From positions 14,931,871 to 14,995,870 of the forward strand of contig NC_060234.1 of assembly GCF_021155775.2 (NCBI RefSeq): a stretch of 64,000 bases of DNA. Direction: 5' to 3'. Positions 24,880 to 36,730 of this stretch are shown one piece after another; position 1 is the first letter of the stretch; every line of letters begins with the position of its first letter. The stretch is from Neodiprion pinetum (Eukaryota > Arthropoda > Insecta > Hymenoptera > Diprionidae). The position numbers were made by a program, and so were the translations under genes. The notes under the pieces are model-generated. The model was not told the DNA's origin. It was given only the letters and a program-made list of their open reading frames with translations, and ran no database searches.

Positions 24880-25640
24880 AAGGCACCTCGTATTTTTCTT
24901 ATTGTGCTGTTTAATGTTTAAAATAGGTAAGACGATAGTTCCGTGGGGTCTCGAGGATAAGCAAGGTATGGCTATCGACGGACACGAGGAGCTGGCAAAA
25001 TCAGACGTGAAACGCATGATAAGTTTCTTTTTATTAAACGCTCATATTAAACACCACAAAACTCTAATGATTGATTCTTATTGCGAATAAATTTGAGCTT
25101 CAGCGTTTCTGTAATGCGAGAATGGTGTCACGAAAATCGTGAAAAGTCGGGTGCACATTCGTTTGCTTTTGATGCACGTCAAACTGCATCTGTAGTTTCA
25201 AAAGTGTTAAATCTAATTTTATCAAAATATGTGCCTCGTATTTTTCTAATCCTCATATTTGATTCTCAAAAACAGATGCGACGACAGTTCCGTGTGGTGT
25301 GGACGACAGCAAGGAATGGCTTTTCGCGGACGATAACACAGAACGAGACCAGAAATGAAAGATGACGAGAAAGGCTCGTTTTGAATACTACTAAACTCTA
25401 ATGAATCTTATTGCAAATGAACCTGAGTTTCAGCGTTTCTGTAATGCGAGAATGATGTCACGAAAATGGTGAAAATTCTAGTTCACATCCGTTTGTTGGA
25501 TTTAATTTTATCAAAATATGTGCCTCTTATTGTTCTAATCGTGATATTTGATTCTCAAAAACAGGTACGACGACAGTTCCGTGGGGTGTGGACGACAGCA
25601 AGGAACGGTTTTTGGTGGTGGTTTTAGTGGGTATTCCGTA
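24880..25640 (+). repeat. Triplicated exon-like repeat (right arm)
   Basis: Three successive units begin at about 24880, 25230 and 25520. Each has a GTGCCTC(G/T)TATT stretch, then a pyrimidine tract, an AG and a short conserved segment coding GxTTVPWGVxD-like residues. Between them recurs CAGCGTTTCTGTAATGCGAG. In the first unit the open frame runs for about 60 residues (24902-25090) with KTIVPWGLEDKQGMAIDGH. The pattern looks like tandem exon duplication with each acceptor retained. The protein family is not recognised with confidence. Confidence 0.5.
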
Positions 25641-25722
25641 AGGCGAGTTCCACACTCCTGGGAGTGACGGTACCCTACCTGGGGTGGTCCATAGAGGATT
25701 TCCCCACCGATTTGGCCATACG

Positions 25723-25769
25723 CAAAGAAATAAAAAAATAAAAAATAAATAAATAAATAAGTGAATGAA

Positions 25770-25824
<55 letters not shown>

Positions 25825-25905
25825 ATGAATAATTAAATGAATGAATCAATGAATAAATCAATGAATAAATCAATGAATGAATCAATGAATAAATAAACAA
25901 ATCAA
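25723..25905. repeat. AAAT/TTTA microsatellite (right arm)
   Basis: A run of AAAT units with some AATG and AATC variants. The opposite strand gives a meaningless Phe/Ile/Tyr/Leu frame. Confidence 0.9.
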
Positions 25906-26337
25906 ATGATTAAAAATAATTATATGTACACGCACGAATACTGTATCTCAGATTACGTCAATTCAGATATTTAAACTTGTATGTCGAGGTGGTGCACTCG
26001 TGATCTGTGAAAAAATACACCATTTACAAGAATGCTGCGTCCATTTCATAATGCATTAAATTTTCAGTAAATAATGCATCAATTCAATGTCTCCAACAAA
26101 ATGTTGTGTAGCTACATTATGAAACTGCGACTACAGTCGCAATTAAAACAAAGAAATGAATAAATGCGTTAATGAAACGAGTTCATACTACACTTTTCAA
26201 ATTGTCCTGAAAGTAACAGCACCGAGTAGCGGAAAACGATCTGTTGGTAATACTTTTACACTAAATTGTCACTAATTTTGATAAGATAATTATCATTTTT
26301 AAATTGTCATCAAGTACGGTTAAGCATAGGGTACGAC

Positions 26338-26541
26338 GTGTGGATTGACAATGTGCAAATGGCCGCCGTCACAGAGATTATGTACAAGAGTCGGAAAGAA
26401 ACGAACCGAGCATTCTTCAAAATTATCTTAGACAACGATAGTTTGACAGAGATGAGTCCAACCGGGAAAGGCAAACACGAAGCAATGCCGGAGAATATTT
26501 ATTACGCAGTGAAAAGTAATTACGCATTATTCAATGTATGA
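26338..26541 (+). other. Exon-like frame, possibly BEN-domain C-terminus (right arm)
   Basis: A 67-residue open segment with NRAFFKIILDNDSLTEMSP and GKGKHEAMPENIY. The pattern of a hydrophobic helix, then LTEMSPTGK, then an acidic-Pro-helix loosely recalls the last helices of BEN domains. No start, partner exon or splice frame is secure. The mirror copy is at 17352-17555 on the minus strand. Treat it as an unproven exon fragment. Confidence 0.3.
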
Positions 26542-27055
26542 AATGTAGCGGGCAACATTGCAAATATCATGTCCGCGTCCCTGTAAATTTCAGCATTCGT
26601 TGAAAAAATTTCCAGCGAGGAGGACGGATTAACATACGAGGAGTATCGAAGGTGCATAAATCTGTTGTGCAATACTATGCGCAATCCCAAACAATAACGA
26701 ATTCCCCAATTTACGAATTGTACATATTTTGAATGAAACAAAATATTTCATTGCACATGTAAAGACTAATAAACCATTTGGATTACCATATCTGTAAGGA
26801 ATTGTATAGAATTAAGTATCAAATCTCTGCATCGGTTTATAAACTCAATATTATTTTGTCAATTATTGTCATTGACGAACTGTCATTGAATTGAAATGGA
26901 AAGTGAAGCGTGGCGATCGCACTTACTATCCTTGTCGCCCACGAAATGGAAAAATCACAGGTAAAAGGTAGATGAATCATAACCTGACGATTATTCCTTC
27001 ATGCTTCTACTTCTGTCATAACATCGGCCATACTTCCGCCTTACTTTAAAAAAAC

Positions 27056-27371
27056 CAACGAAGATCGAGTCACATAGAAGCGTATGGCCTGCAGGCTATT
27101 TGAAGCAAGAAAAGTTGGGGTGCTCGGATGAGCTATCACCCCAACAGCTAGGTGTCGCTAGTGGCACCTTTGCTTGTGTGGCTCACGTACAGCGCTCTAT
27201 ACTAATGCGTACAGTGTCGGTGTGTTGGCTCCGACCGGCAGGTTGAGGTGATCGTGTTAACTCTCTATTGTCGACCGACGGTTGAGCCATCTTACGGATT
27301 TACGAGTCGCGGAAAGTTTTGCTTCAAGCGGCCCATAAGCCGTACGCTTCTATGTGACTCGATCTTCGTTG
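27056..27371. mobile_element. 316-bp MITE (right arm)
   Basis: Mirror of 16522-16837. Confidence 0.75.
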
Positions 27372-29094
27372 ACAAAACTCAGCCTGTCGTGCTTCGCACA
27401 TACTTCTGTCATCTGGATAAGAATAGTACGATTTTCGTATCGAAGTAGAGAGCAATGCAAGGGTTTCGTTGTAAACAAATGCGAGTCGTTTCGTTCTTAC
27501 GCATTACGTATCAATTTGTCGGACAATTAACGAAATTCCAAAATGCAACGGCATATTTTCCTCGAAAATAATTTCGAACCGTAGTTTACTGTCCCCGGTT
27601 TGATAATTGCGTGAAAATAACGCTGGGTCGTGGCAATATTGCGCTCATTGTTAGTGCCCATGTGCTTTGTTGCCGCGGAAATATTCGTAGTACGAAAGTA
27701 AATACAGGGTGTTAGAATTAACCAATTTTTGCGCATCGTTTTCCAGAATATAAATAAACTGACCTAGAATTTTGCGACGAACAAGCAATACACTGTCAAA
27801 ATTCGGGTGGATTCTGTTCGTTTCTTCAAATCATTTTTGTGTAAAATGAGAGTGATAAGCCTTTGTCAATAAAGCTGCACTTTGACAGAATCGGGTTGAT
27901 TCGATGATCATTTTCGAAAGAATTGCAATTTTTACGCTACATCATCTCGTCGTCGCCGCGTCGGGAAACGGTAATAGCGGGATCTTGATCGGCCGGATCG
28001 GCCACGCGCGAGCGTTCGCTAACCTCCGCGCTACAACGGTTGTCACTGGCAACCGATGATAACAAACTGCTTGTTAACCTCCCGTTATGCTGTTTTTGTG
28101 TTAATTATCATTGATAATTTCAAATGCGGACGTTTTTGTCACGCTTCTCTCAATGCAGATATTTTCAAACTACTAATTTTGCTGCTCGCCTAGCTGCAAA
28201 CAGAGAGAGTCAGTCCAACGAAACTCATCCCGCAGAATCGTCAATCACATATCGTATACCGCTACCTGGACTCGGGTGAAGTTGGCGCTGGTCGATTTTG
28301 CCACATATTTCAATTCCACCTGTTCCGCCAGTTAGTACCGAATTTTCGACAAAAAGTTCAAATTTTGAGATTCATTTCTAGGTGATTGGTTTGACGAATC
28401 CCGGAAAATTTCAGATATCCGCACTCAGGATTTTGCGTATTTTCGGAAAAAAAATTTAACCCTATATTCAGTTCCGAAATCGAAAATTTTTTTTTCGCGC
28501 GCAAAACGGTTGTTTTTAAAAAATTTTCGACTTTGCTATCGGAGAGATCGTCGCATTTCCTTTGAAAATCATGCGAAAAATTCCTCAAATTATCACACGG
28601 CTGGATTTTGGAGTGGGGTGGCCACCTTATCGTGATCACCCTGTATAGACTAGGTCATTCCATGTCAAATCGACCAATAGGTGTAATCGACTTCCTTTGA
28701 TTTGGCTGAATTTGAGTCAGGAGTTTTCTTTCATCCTATAACGAAGTTCTCCCAAAGAGAAGAAATCAAAAAAATTTTTTTTTCCCAAGATATGAAGAAC
28801 TCAAAATTTCACAATTTTTCCTGTTCCTTAACCTATATTTCAAATATCTCGAAAACTGTTGCAAATTGAGAAATGATCATTGGTTAATTTCAAAGGGGAT
28901 GCTTGGGGCTGTGAAAAAAAATTCTCGAAAAGAAATTTTGAAAATTCTCAAATTTGTGAAATTTTGAATATTTAAAAGTCTTTTGACTCGAATTTTTATG
29001 TATACTACCTTGAACCAATCCTTAGAGATTCTGAAATTTTTGAGACTGTGTTTTTTGATTTTTCCAAAATACGATATTTCGAATTTTATTTTTA

Positions 29095-29527
29095 TGTTAC
29101 GCCCTCCAGACTTCATATTGCTTTTCCACACTCTTAGTTACCTTACGCTCTGTAGTTTACTCTTATCGTCCGCGAGTCAGCAGATTCTTCTGTAACTCGC
29201 GGCTAGCTTGCATACATCCCGCCAAACTACGCAGATCCATCCTAGCGCTCAAGCAAGACACCTATCCCTCTAAACCAAGACCATACCTTTTTCCCTCGAC
29301 CGACTCCGTTGCATTGACTACTAATAAACAATCATATACTTTAAATCGCTTACCTTCCCTTAATACCGATCCCTTTCTATTCCATTCACTTTCTGCATTA
29401 GGAGTAGTCGCACGCGAATGCATAGTCGACGTGAACGGACCCCATAATAGCCAAATAACACCTTGGCTGGGCGTGGAGTAAGCTCCGATTACCGCTCATC
29501 GGAGCTTACACATTCTCCATCGTAACA
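29095..29527. mobile_element. Solo LTR, 433 bp
   Basis: Begins TGTTACG and ends CGTAACA. The flanks are TTTA (29091-29094) and TCTA (29528-29531), a 4-bp target duplication with one change. The uninterrupted version of the site (TTTATCTTGAATG on the reverse strand) survives in the other inverted end of the host transposon near 32847, so the insertion is well defined. Confidence 0.75.
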
Positions 29528-29833
29528 TCTATCTTAAATGTGTTCAGTAAATCGTGTTAGTTTGTAATTTTGAACAATTGAAATTTCATTCTGTGGTATA
29601 GATAATGAGCAATAAGAATATTGATGATGCGTGTTTATATTTACTTATTTAAAAAATTGATCTAAATGTAAGTTAATTCACTTTAGATTGCGAAAGTCTT
29701 TTCTTCTTCAATTTTTTTTGTACTGTTGTTGCTTCTTTTCTTCTTCCTAACCTGAAAAACGTTGATATAATATTCATCTTTTAAATCCAAATTTGATATT
29801 GATGAGATACTTACACACAAAATTTGAATTTTT

Positions 29834-32257
29834 TTACCTACTTCTTATGTCTGGTTCTTCAATAAACTCGTATATGTCCATATTTCTCAATCGAAAATCC
29901 TTTCCTTGCTCAGATAATGATAAAGTTTTTATCCTTATCACATCACTTGAAATGGGGATGGCGGCATGACAATTTCGGATTCCTTGTACTGGTGGAGCAT
30001 TTTTGAATCTTTTGTTACGTTTTTTTTCATTGCACTGAATCTGCTCATTTGAAACGAAGTGGCAATGGATTCCGTGAACATTTTCTATTGCCCATCGGCA
30101 TAGTTCTGAAGGTGTTTGAATTTGGTTTTCAGCTGTTGATTGAAGGTTGGCTTCATCAACCTTTCGTTTTAAGGTTCCGCCCAAACCATCACTTGGAACT
30201 TTTTCATGTGAAGTCGCATGAAAATGCTATTCCGCAGGTATTTGAAAATCTTCCTAATGATGTAGCAAGTTCAGCAAATTGTACCGATTTTTATATTGAG
30301 ATGCTGCACCATCCGAAAAATAAATTATTTTAGAAATGTTCGGGACCTTGCTTTTTAGAAATGGTATCAGTACTTCCTGGAAACTATAAACTGCTGTTGT
30401 ATTATGCGTCAAGTTGTCTGTAACGATTATCAAACTGAGAGGTACTATATTATCGCCATTTTCATCTATGGATCTATAATAGCAAGCGAATGGATGGATT
30501 ATTGCTTGAGTATTATTCCAATAAGCTCCTTGGACACTGTTCTGAAATAAAAATGAATAATTTTCCGAAAAGTCAGCAACAACAAGTACTTGCTCAACTT
30601 CGAGATTTTTTTTTTGTAGTTTGGAAAAATTCACCCTGTTGACGAGCAATGAAATCATGCTGAAGCAATTTTGGAATAGGTTCTATCAAATGATCAACGA
30701 AATCATCAGTTGATTTCACAACGGTCTCCAAAGAACATCGATCTACCTGAGTACATTGTTTGTACGTTATTTCATCTAAAAAGTTATCAACAAAGAGATT
30801 TTCGATTGTTCTTCTCAATTCTGTCGAGCCAGGACTACATGTTCCCAAATAACAGTCACTCGTAGGTTGTAGACAAATGACCATATCAAACAATCTTGAT
30901 ATGAAGTAAACGGTTGACTTTCATCATGATATTTTAGTTTTTCGAGTTTTGCACCATGAAATGACAGTTCGAAATTTTCGTGAATGAGACAGACACAAAC
31001 TACATGAGTGCCAGATGCGCCAGCAAGAACACATTCGGGGGGTCTCAGACTAGCAAATTTTGAAAAACCGACTTTTTCAAATGGATATTTCTGCTTAAAA
31101 AATTCAGAAATTTGATTTAAATTACCCAAAATTAGACGTTTTTGTTTTTGTACCCGTTTGCCATTCTCATGAACAGATTTAAATTCTTTCTCACCTGGTA
31201 ACTCTCTACTTACACCTTGGTTTCGATAAAATTGTTGAATTTTTTTTTCAGTACTTTTTAATAAAGGGTGACTTTTATTTTTTTGTGGAGTGAATAAAAT
31301 ACCGTCTTCACTTACTTTTTGTTTTACTTTTTTCAACATGTATGTAGATGCTTCAAACATTTTAACAATTTTCTTTGTCGACCACCTTGAAGGCAAAAGA
31401 GATAAAATCTGTAATTTTTTACTCGCATTACTACAGTTATTATATTTTTCTTTCAACTGCATTATCATTTTTTTTCCAGTTGATGCAGGATTATCGTCAA
31501 TGTTGAATTGTTTATTTTTGATACTATCAGAATCATTTCCCACAAGATGTTCAAAGCATGATTCCAGTTTTGATGTTATATCATGATATTTCCGTTCAGC
31601 GTATGTATGTGATCGATCTAGATCTTTTCTCTTAATAGAAGGCAAATTAAAAATTTTGGCAATGGAATTGAGGCGATCGAGATGTATTTCAGTAGGTGTA
31701 AAAGTTTCACTGGTTGAGCTGTATATTTCAGATGTTGAAGTCGTAACATTTGATAACTGCGGATTTTCAGATAAGTTAGAAGACATTTTTTCGTCCATCA
31801 AGTTTTGAGTGAATAGTGGAGTTCCTTCTTGGTTCGGTGTTTGAGATGGTTTCGATGATTGGACAACAGTCTGTTCAAATGTTTCAACTTCACTTTGAGA
31901 TTTTGGTAATTTGCTATAAACTTGCTTTGTACATGAAATACATAGTTTACTTCCGGGTATAAGAGAAGGTACACTACCCTCACACTGTTCAAACAATTTA
32001 AAACTGACTGGTCTTAAAGATCTACAAACTGTACTGTCATGAAATTTAAAGGGATCAGCACAAGCTTTCTGGTTTGGAGTATAATTAATACGATACCGTT
32101 TGTCATGTTTAGAACAAATAAAACTCACGTCTGTACCATTTCTTAAAGTTAGAGCAATCCGATCGTCATCAGAAAAATTATTACAATTCATAAATTTTTC
32201 ATCAGAACACGTTTCGTTTTTAAATAATCCAATTGCACATTTTGTACTTTCCATCAC
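29834..32257 (-). pseudogene. Transposase-like protein, RNase H-type motifs, broken
   Basis: The first frame (32257-30815, 480 aa) has an N-terminal Cys-rich segment (C...C..H pattern, then SKLCISCTKQ) and a conserved middle with SLLPSRWSTKKI, FYRNQGVSRELPGEKE and VLAGASGTHVVCVC. A frameshift near 30890 leads to CSPGSTELRR. A second, near 30610 in a T run, leads to VVADFSENYSF and YFSDGAASQYKNRYN. Two TAG codons near 30225 and 30248 then precede GGTLKRKVDEANLQS. The spaced acidic motifs ADFSEN and SDGAA fit a DDE/RNase H-like fold, which is inference. The family is widespread in arthropods, fish and cnidarians. The gene starts at ATG 32257, or at the next codon. It is not functional as read. 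Confidence 0.6.
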
Positions 32258-32399
32258 TTATTTTTTATTAGTTCCACACTCAAAATATTAGGTAAACAAT
32301 ATCGTCCAAATTAAGTCTTAATCAAATAATTATTATTAGTCCAGGATTTGAAGAGAAAATTTTTTTGTACTGTTATTGTGAACGATAACTATTTTCACT

Positions 32400-32560
32400 T
32401 CCGTCCAAAATGCTTAACTAACAACATCTAAGCAGGAACAGGTCGTCAAAATTTCCTGAGGATGGTCGGCAGGGCCCGGCCGAAACGTCTAAAACGTTGA
32501 AACATGTTGCGTTTTCCAAACAATTAAACTCTCTTTACCTGACCGGAATTTTCGACTAAA
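32400..32560 (+). mobile_element. Penelope-like element terminal fragment
   Basis: A short piece centred on the GGCCGAAACGT motif typical of Penelope-like terminal repeats, followed by a TCTCTTTACCTGACCGG stretch. There is no coding sequence. The boundaries are approximate. Confidence 0.5.
32452..32502 (+). ncRNA. Hammerhead ribozyme motif
   Basis: All core parts are in order. Stem I is TTTC/GAAA. The CTGAGGA core is at 32456-32462. Stem II is GGTCGG/CCGGCC with a CAGGGC loop and one unpaired T. GAAA lies at 32482-32485. The short stem III is ACGT/ACGT with a CTAAA loop, and T32498 is the expected cleavage site. The short stem III with 4-5 nt loop matches the minimal hammerheads described in Penelope-like elements and retrozymes. 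Activity is not shown. Confidence 0.7.
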
Positions 32561-33130
32561 CTTTTTTCTCCGATAACTGTTTACTTAATAGAAGTTAGAA
32601 AGGTTAACTTTGTTTATATTCAGAGGTTCATACGTTGATCCACAGACGTCACCACTTCTATTTATTACTCTTAACATCAAATGATAATACAGGTGTCACA
32701 GTTATCTTCTCAAAAAGTATGATTTCCAAATTGATTACTAAAATATCATCAATGTTCTTATTGCTCATCATTATGCCCCTAAATAAAATTTTAATTGTTC
32801 AAAATTACAAACTCACACGATTTACTGAACACATTCAAGATAAAATTAATTTAAAAAATTTTAAAAAATAATTTTTTTCAATAAAATTCGAAAATTCATA
32901 TTTTGGAAAAATCAAAAACCACAGTTTTAAAAATTTCAGGATTTCTGAAGATTGGTTCAAGGTAGTATACAAAAAAATTGGAGTCAAAAATTTATTGTCG
33001 AGCGTCAATTTTGAGAACTTTTAAAAATTCAAAATTCCACAAATTTGAGATTTTTCAAAATTGTTTTTCGAGAATTTTTTTTTTCAAGTACCAAGCCCCA
33101 AGTATCCTCTTTGAAATTAACTATTGAACC

Positions 33131-35287
33131 TGTTACGGCCAAGGAGATTTTGAGACCAGGGAGGTTCGTGTTGGCGTCCGCCTATCTTAATCTCACAGTC
33201 ATTTAGTTATTCGTCTCCGGTTTCCACTTCACAATCCTTCGATCGATCCTACGATCGTCGGATATGGCAGAACGCCAAGATAATATGCGGCACCTCAGAC
33301 GCAACACAAAAAAAAAACAACTAAGAATCAACTAGACAGGACTCGACACATCAAAAACGGTGTTTCACGTAGCGCAACGTAGGGGAGAGTGTGAGGCCGC
33401 CGAGCGCTCCGTTTTGCGCGCTCCCGCGATGGCGCTATGGAGGTGGCGAGAACCGTTGCTTCTTGCTGCTCTCACTGACGGGACCCTAGGCAGCCGGTTT
33501 GTTCTACTAAGCAATGATAGACTCAAACGAATATATATTTTCTGCCAAGGATAATCCAAACAAAACAAAATAAAACAAAATAATAGGTCAAACGTCGCTC
33601 ATTGCGACTCCACATACAGACCGGGAAATAATAATTCAACAGTCGCTCTTCGCGATTCAAAATGCCAATCAATAACAATAGTAATTCATAATTCGCTATT
33701 CGCGATTCATACTCAAAGGCTTGGATTTAACAAAAAAAAAAAAATATAGAAGAAAGGAAGAAGATAAAAAATTACTAAATCTAGACGGCTTCTAATGCCT
33801 ACGTGCGCTAGTCGCTGCTTTGACGATAACAATAACTCAAAACTGAAACAAAATTTGACTCGACGCGCTAACCGCGTTCGTCCTCTACTAACTACAGCGC
33901 TAATCGCCAACTTAACAATAAACCGCTAGACAAAAACTAAACCGAAATCATAATCGACGCGCGAATCGCGATCGTTAATAAATCTAGAAAATTCCTTGGG
34001 CCTACGTGCGCCAATCGCCACCTTACTGATAAACAATAATTCATAAACCAAAACCAGGATTTGGTTCGACGCGCTAACAGTGACCAATTAATAAATCTAG
34101 AAAGCTTCTTATTCGTGCCTAATTAGGACGTATTATGACGCATCCGAGCTCAAGTCGTAGTCGCTATTCCCGAGAAGTTCGCAAACCGTCCCGCTAATCC
34201 GAGCGTCTACGCACGATGATACGCGACCTACACGAGAGGTGACACTTTTTACATATGCAGACTCGACGAGACCCTGTTCAGCGGAATTTGGCTACACTCA
34301 ATTTGAAACCGAAATTGACTCAACTCGGAACCGTGACTCTACGCGAGACTCTACAGGAACCAAATTGACTCTACGCGCTATCGCGAAAACTCAGACTACG
34401 GCCATCAACAAGGAGATCGGCAAACAAATTTCGAGTACTACTCCAACTCAGCAAGGGATTGGCCAACCGTTTACTCGTGCGCCGCTTTAAATTGCACTCG
34501 AAATGCGTTCGCAAAGAATTAATAGTGCTTACCGCTTCGTAACCACTGCAAGAATTCTCCCACTCCAGTCTCCGCCATGTCACCCACAATTACTTTATCT
34601 TTCTACATTTTCTCCAACTCGGCTATCGGGAAATGTCGCCAGGAGTCAAGTGACGAGCTCCGCTAATCGGAGCTGCAATTCTAGCATGCCGCGAACATAG
34701 GCGCTATCCGTTGTCAAAATTCTTCCGCTCTAATTGGTGTTCTCGTTACGAAATTCTTATAGCCTAACTTATCACTATCGTTGGCTCCCACTGCTGCGGG
34801 ATGCTGATTGGCGGTCCAGTCGCCGGTATCCCGTAGTTCGACAGTGACGTGGTGACAACTTCGCGAGGCTGCCTGACATCAGCGCAGTGAATGGAGGCTA
34901 CGGCTCGCTGGCCACTAACGGGAGTCTCTTCCGCCTTGGGTTCCCTCGCGGCAGAGCTCTACGTTGACGCTCTCTCTGTAGCCTCTCGTAAGGCCCTCCT
35001 GTCGTCGCGACCCGTCGCAACTGTGGTTTTATAATGCTTCCGAATTTGTCGCCGATCCCGTGGATGATGCCGCAATTACTTGAAGCAAAAAAAAATAAAC
35101 AAAAATCCTGAAAAATCGTCTTCGCCAGACCGAAAATTGTCCCCTCTCAGAGTCTCGGATGCGTGACCGTTGTCCTGGCGCTCTTTTTCGAAATGATTAG
35201 CGGTCTTATCCACGGGATCCCTAATCTCGAGTTCCATCCAGGGTCCGGGAAGCCGTTTGGAACGCGCATCCAAAATGCTACGTTACA
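33131..35287 (+). repeat. Family X repeat, copy A
   Basis: Starts TGTTACGGCC and ends GCTACGTTACA. Internally it has many GACGCGCTAACCGC-like motifs and the TACGGCCATCAACAAGGAGATCGG-type block shared with copies B and C. About 34780-35050 is GC-rich and matches copy B at 55980-56260. No transposase or pol frame is visible, and the short frames are not conserved between copies. It could be a long solo LTR or a non-autonomous element. Confidence 0.6.
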
Positions 35288-35824
35288 ACATATTATCAAG
35301 AAAACTGTACTTACATTGAAATGTCCTTCGCAGCAAAAGTAATTTGAAGTAGACTTGGGGTAACCGTGACGTGCCGAATTAAGCCATTACTTCCGACGTT
35401 TTTCGTCTTTTGGCATTGTTACGAACACTTTTTCAGGTGCTTTTGTTGTATTCTTGCACAAGGGCACAAAACACACTCTTTAAGTTTTTATATCGCTCAT
35501 TTTAACAAAAAAATCGTAAATTCGCCTTGGATTCTGCGCCAACGCATGTATTCAGATTATATCGCTGGAACTCGGATAACATCGTGACGTCACTGTCGAT
35601 TCGGCCAACATCGGGTATCTCCGGCGCGAAGTCGGCTATGCCCAGTTATTTTCGAATTAGTATAACTTTAAAATTCAATATCTCAGCGAATATTGAAAAT
35701 TTTGTGAAAGTGTAAAAATTTTACAATAAAACTTATATGGAAAGAAGCGAACGAAACAATACAACAAATTGGTTTGTAGACGCAATTAATAATCTGTTTT
35801 TGAAGTTAAACATTTAACGGCACT
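35288..35824. other. No gene seen
   Basis: AT-rich sequence lies between family X and the gypsy relic. No repeat boundary or frame can be supported. Confidence 0.4.
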
Positions 35825-36730
35825 AAGTTGAATTACGTTGCCACTGAAAAAGTGTTACTTGCGATTCTACAGGCATTGGAGAAATTTTGTACGTTTGTCA
35901 TGATTGCTACCTTGACAATCCGTATTAATCATAAAGCTTCAACATTTGTATTCAACTGCAGACTCATTAGTTCCTACCTAACGAGATGGGTACCTACTGT
36001 TCATGTACTCCTACTAGTTCGATATCGCGTACACAAAGGGAAGGATAATATTTTTGCCGATTAGTACAGCTGACATCCACTTGAAAAACAAAAGGAATTG
36101 GTACAAATTGGAGAGGTTTAATGCGAAACAGAGTTAGCAAAATAAATAAGTATTGAGTTAAGAAAGAGTCTAAAATTTATGTAAAAATTACAAAAACGAA
36201 ACTCAAGAATTGGAAACGTAATCAATGTAAGTGGAACATTGAATAAGAAATGATTTGCCATTTTCAATGATGTAGTATATTATAAAATGCCAGGGGGCAG
36301 ACTTTGGGCATTTGTACCTGAAAAATGATTAGCAAATTTAATCATAGAATGCCATAAAATTTATGGGCAGGTAGGAACGAATAAATGTTATCCAATGCTG
36401 CAGAAGGGGTTTCACTTTCCGAAACTAGCCAAGGAAATTCAGAAGGAACTAGCCCGTTGCGACACGTGTAAAATATGCAAGGTACACAATGAATATAAGT
36501 GCGCAAATATGCAAAGTCTTGTACCAGATGGGATTGGAAAACTAGTTTCAATAGATTAGTTTGGACCATTGCCCACTAATCAAGGAAATTATAAGTGGTT
36601 ATTAGTGACGATCGACGCATTTACTAAGTTCGTGCAACTTTACCCACTGAAAATCGCAAACATGCAGGCTACCATAAAATGCATATTTGGTAAATACATA
36701 CCAGAGTTGGGGAAACCTTAACGATTATTA
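35825..36730 (+). pseudogene. Ty3/gypsy RNase H and integrase relic
   Basis: The first block (35828-36064) reads as the second half of a gypsy RNase H: NYVATEKVLLAILQALEKF, then a TIRINHKAS stretch and a GKDNIFAD end. After a decayed connector, 36330-36715 reads as an integrase N-terminal zinc finger and core start. It carries an HHCC-like ECHK...CDTCKIC module, GKLVSID, a TAG at 36556-36558, FGPLPTNQGNYK and VTIDAFTKFVQLYP. The first catalytic Asp (SID) is visible. The second Asp and Glu are lost to decay. It is an ancient copy, much older than the element at 39-49 kb. Confidence 0.75.

Larger units (their letters stand above)
21984..28647. repeat. Giant palindrome, right arm (6,664 bp)
   Basis: Inverted copy of 15246-21909. 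Its outer end reads CACCCTGTATA and abuts the next transposon. The contents are mirrored and are annotated below for each arm. Confidence 0.95.
28648..33130 (-). mobile_element. DNA transposon with long inverted ends, nested insertions
   Basis: Imperfect inverted repeats (about 80% by eye) pair 28870-29094 plus 29532-29630 with roughly 32750-33120. Landmarks are TACTACCTTGAACCAATC and GTGTTCAGTAAATCGTG. Between them on the minus strand lies a broken transposase-like gene. A solo LTR (29095-29527) splits the left end, and a Penelope fragment lies at about 32400-32560. The outermost right end is missing where family X copy A begins at 33131. The left edge includes a GTCATTCCATGTCAAATC motif that I have seen as a common insect repeat terminus. 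The superfamily is not settled. Confidence 0.65.
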
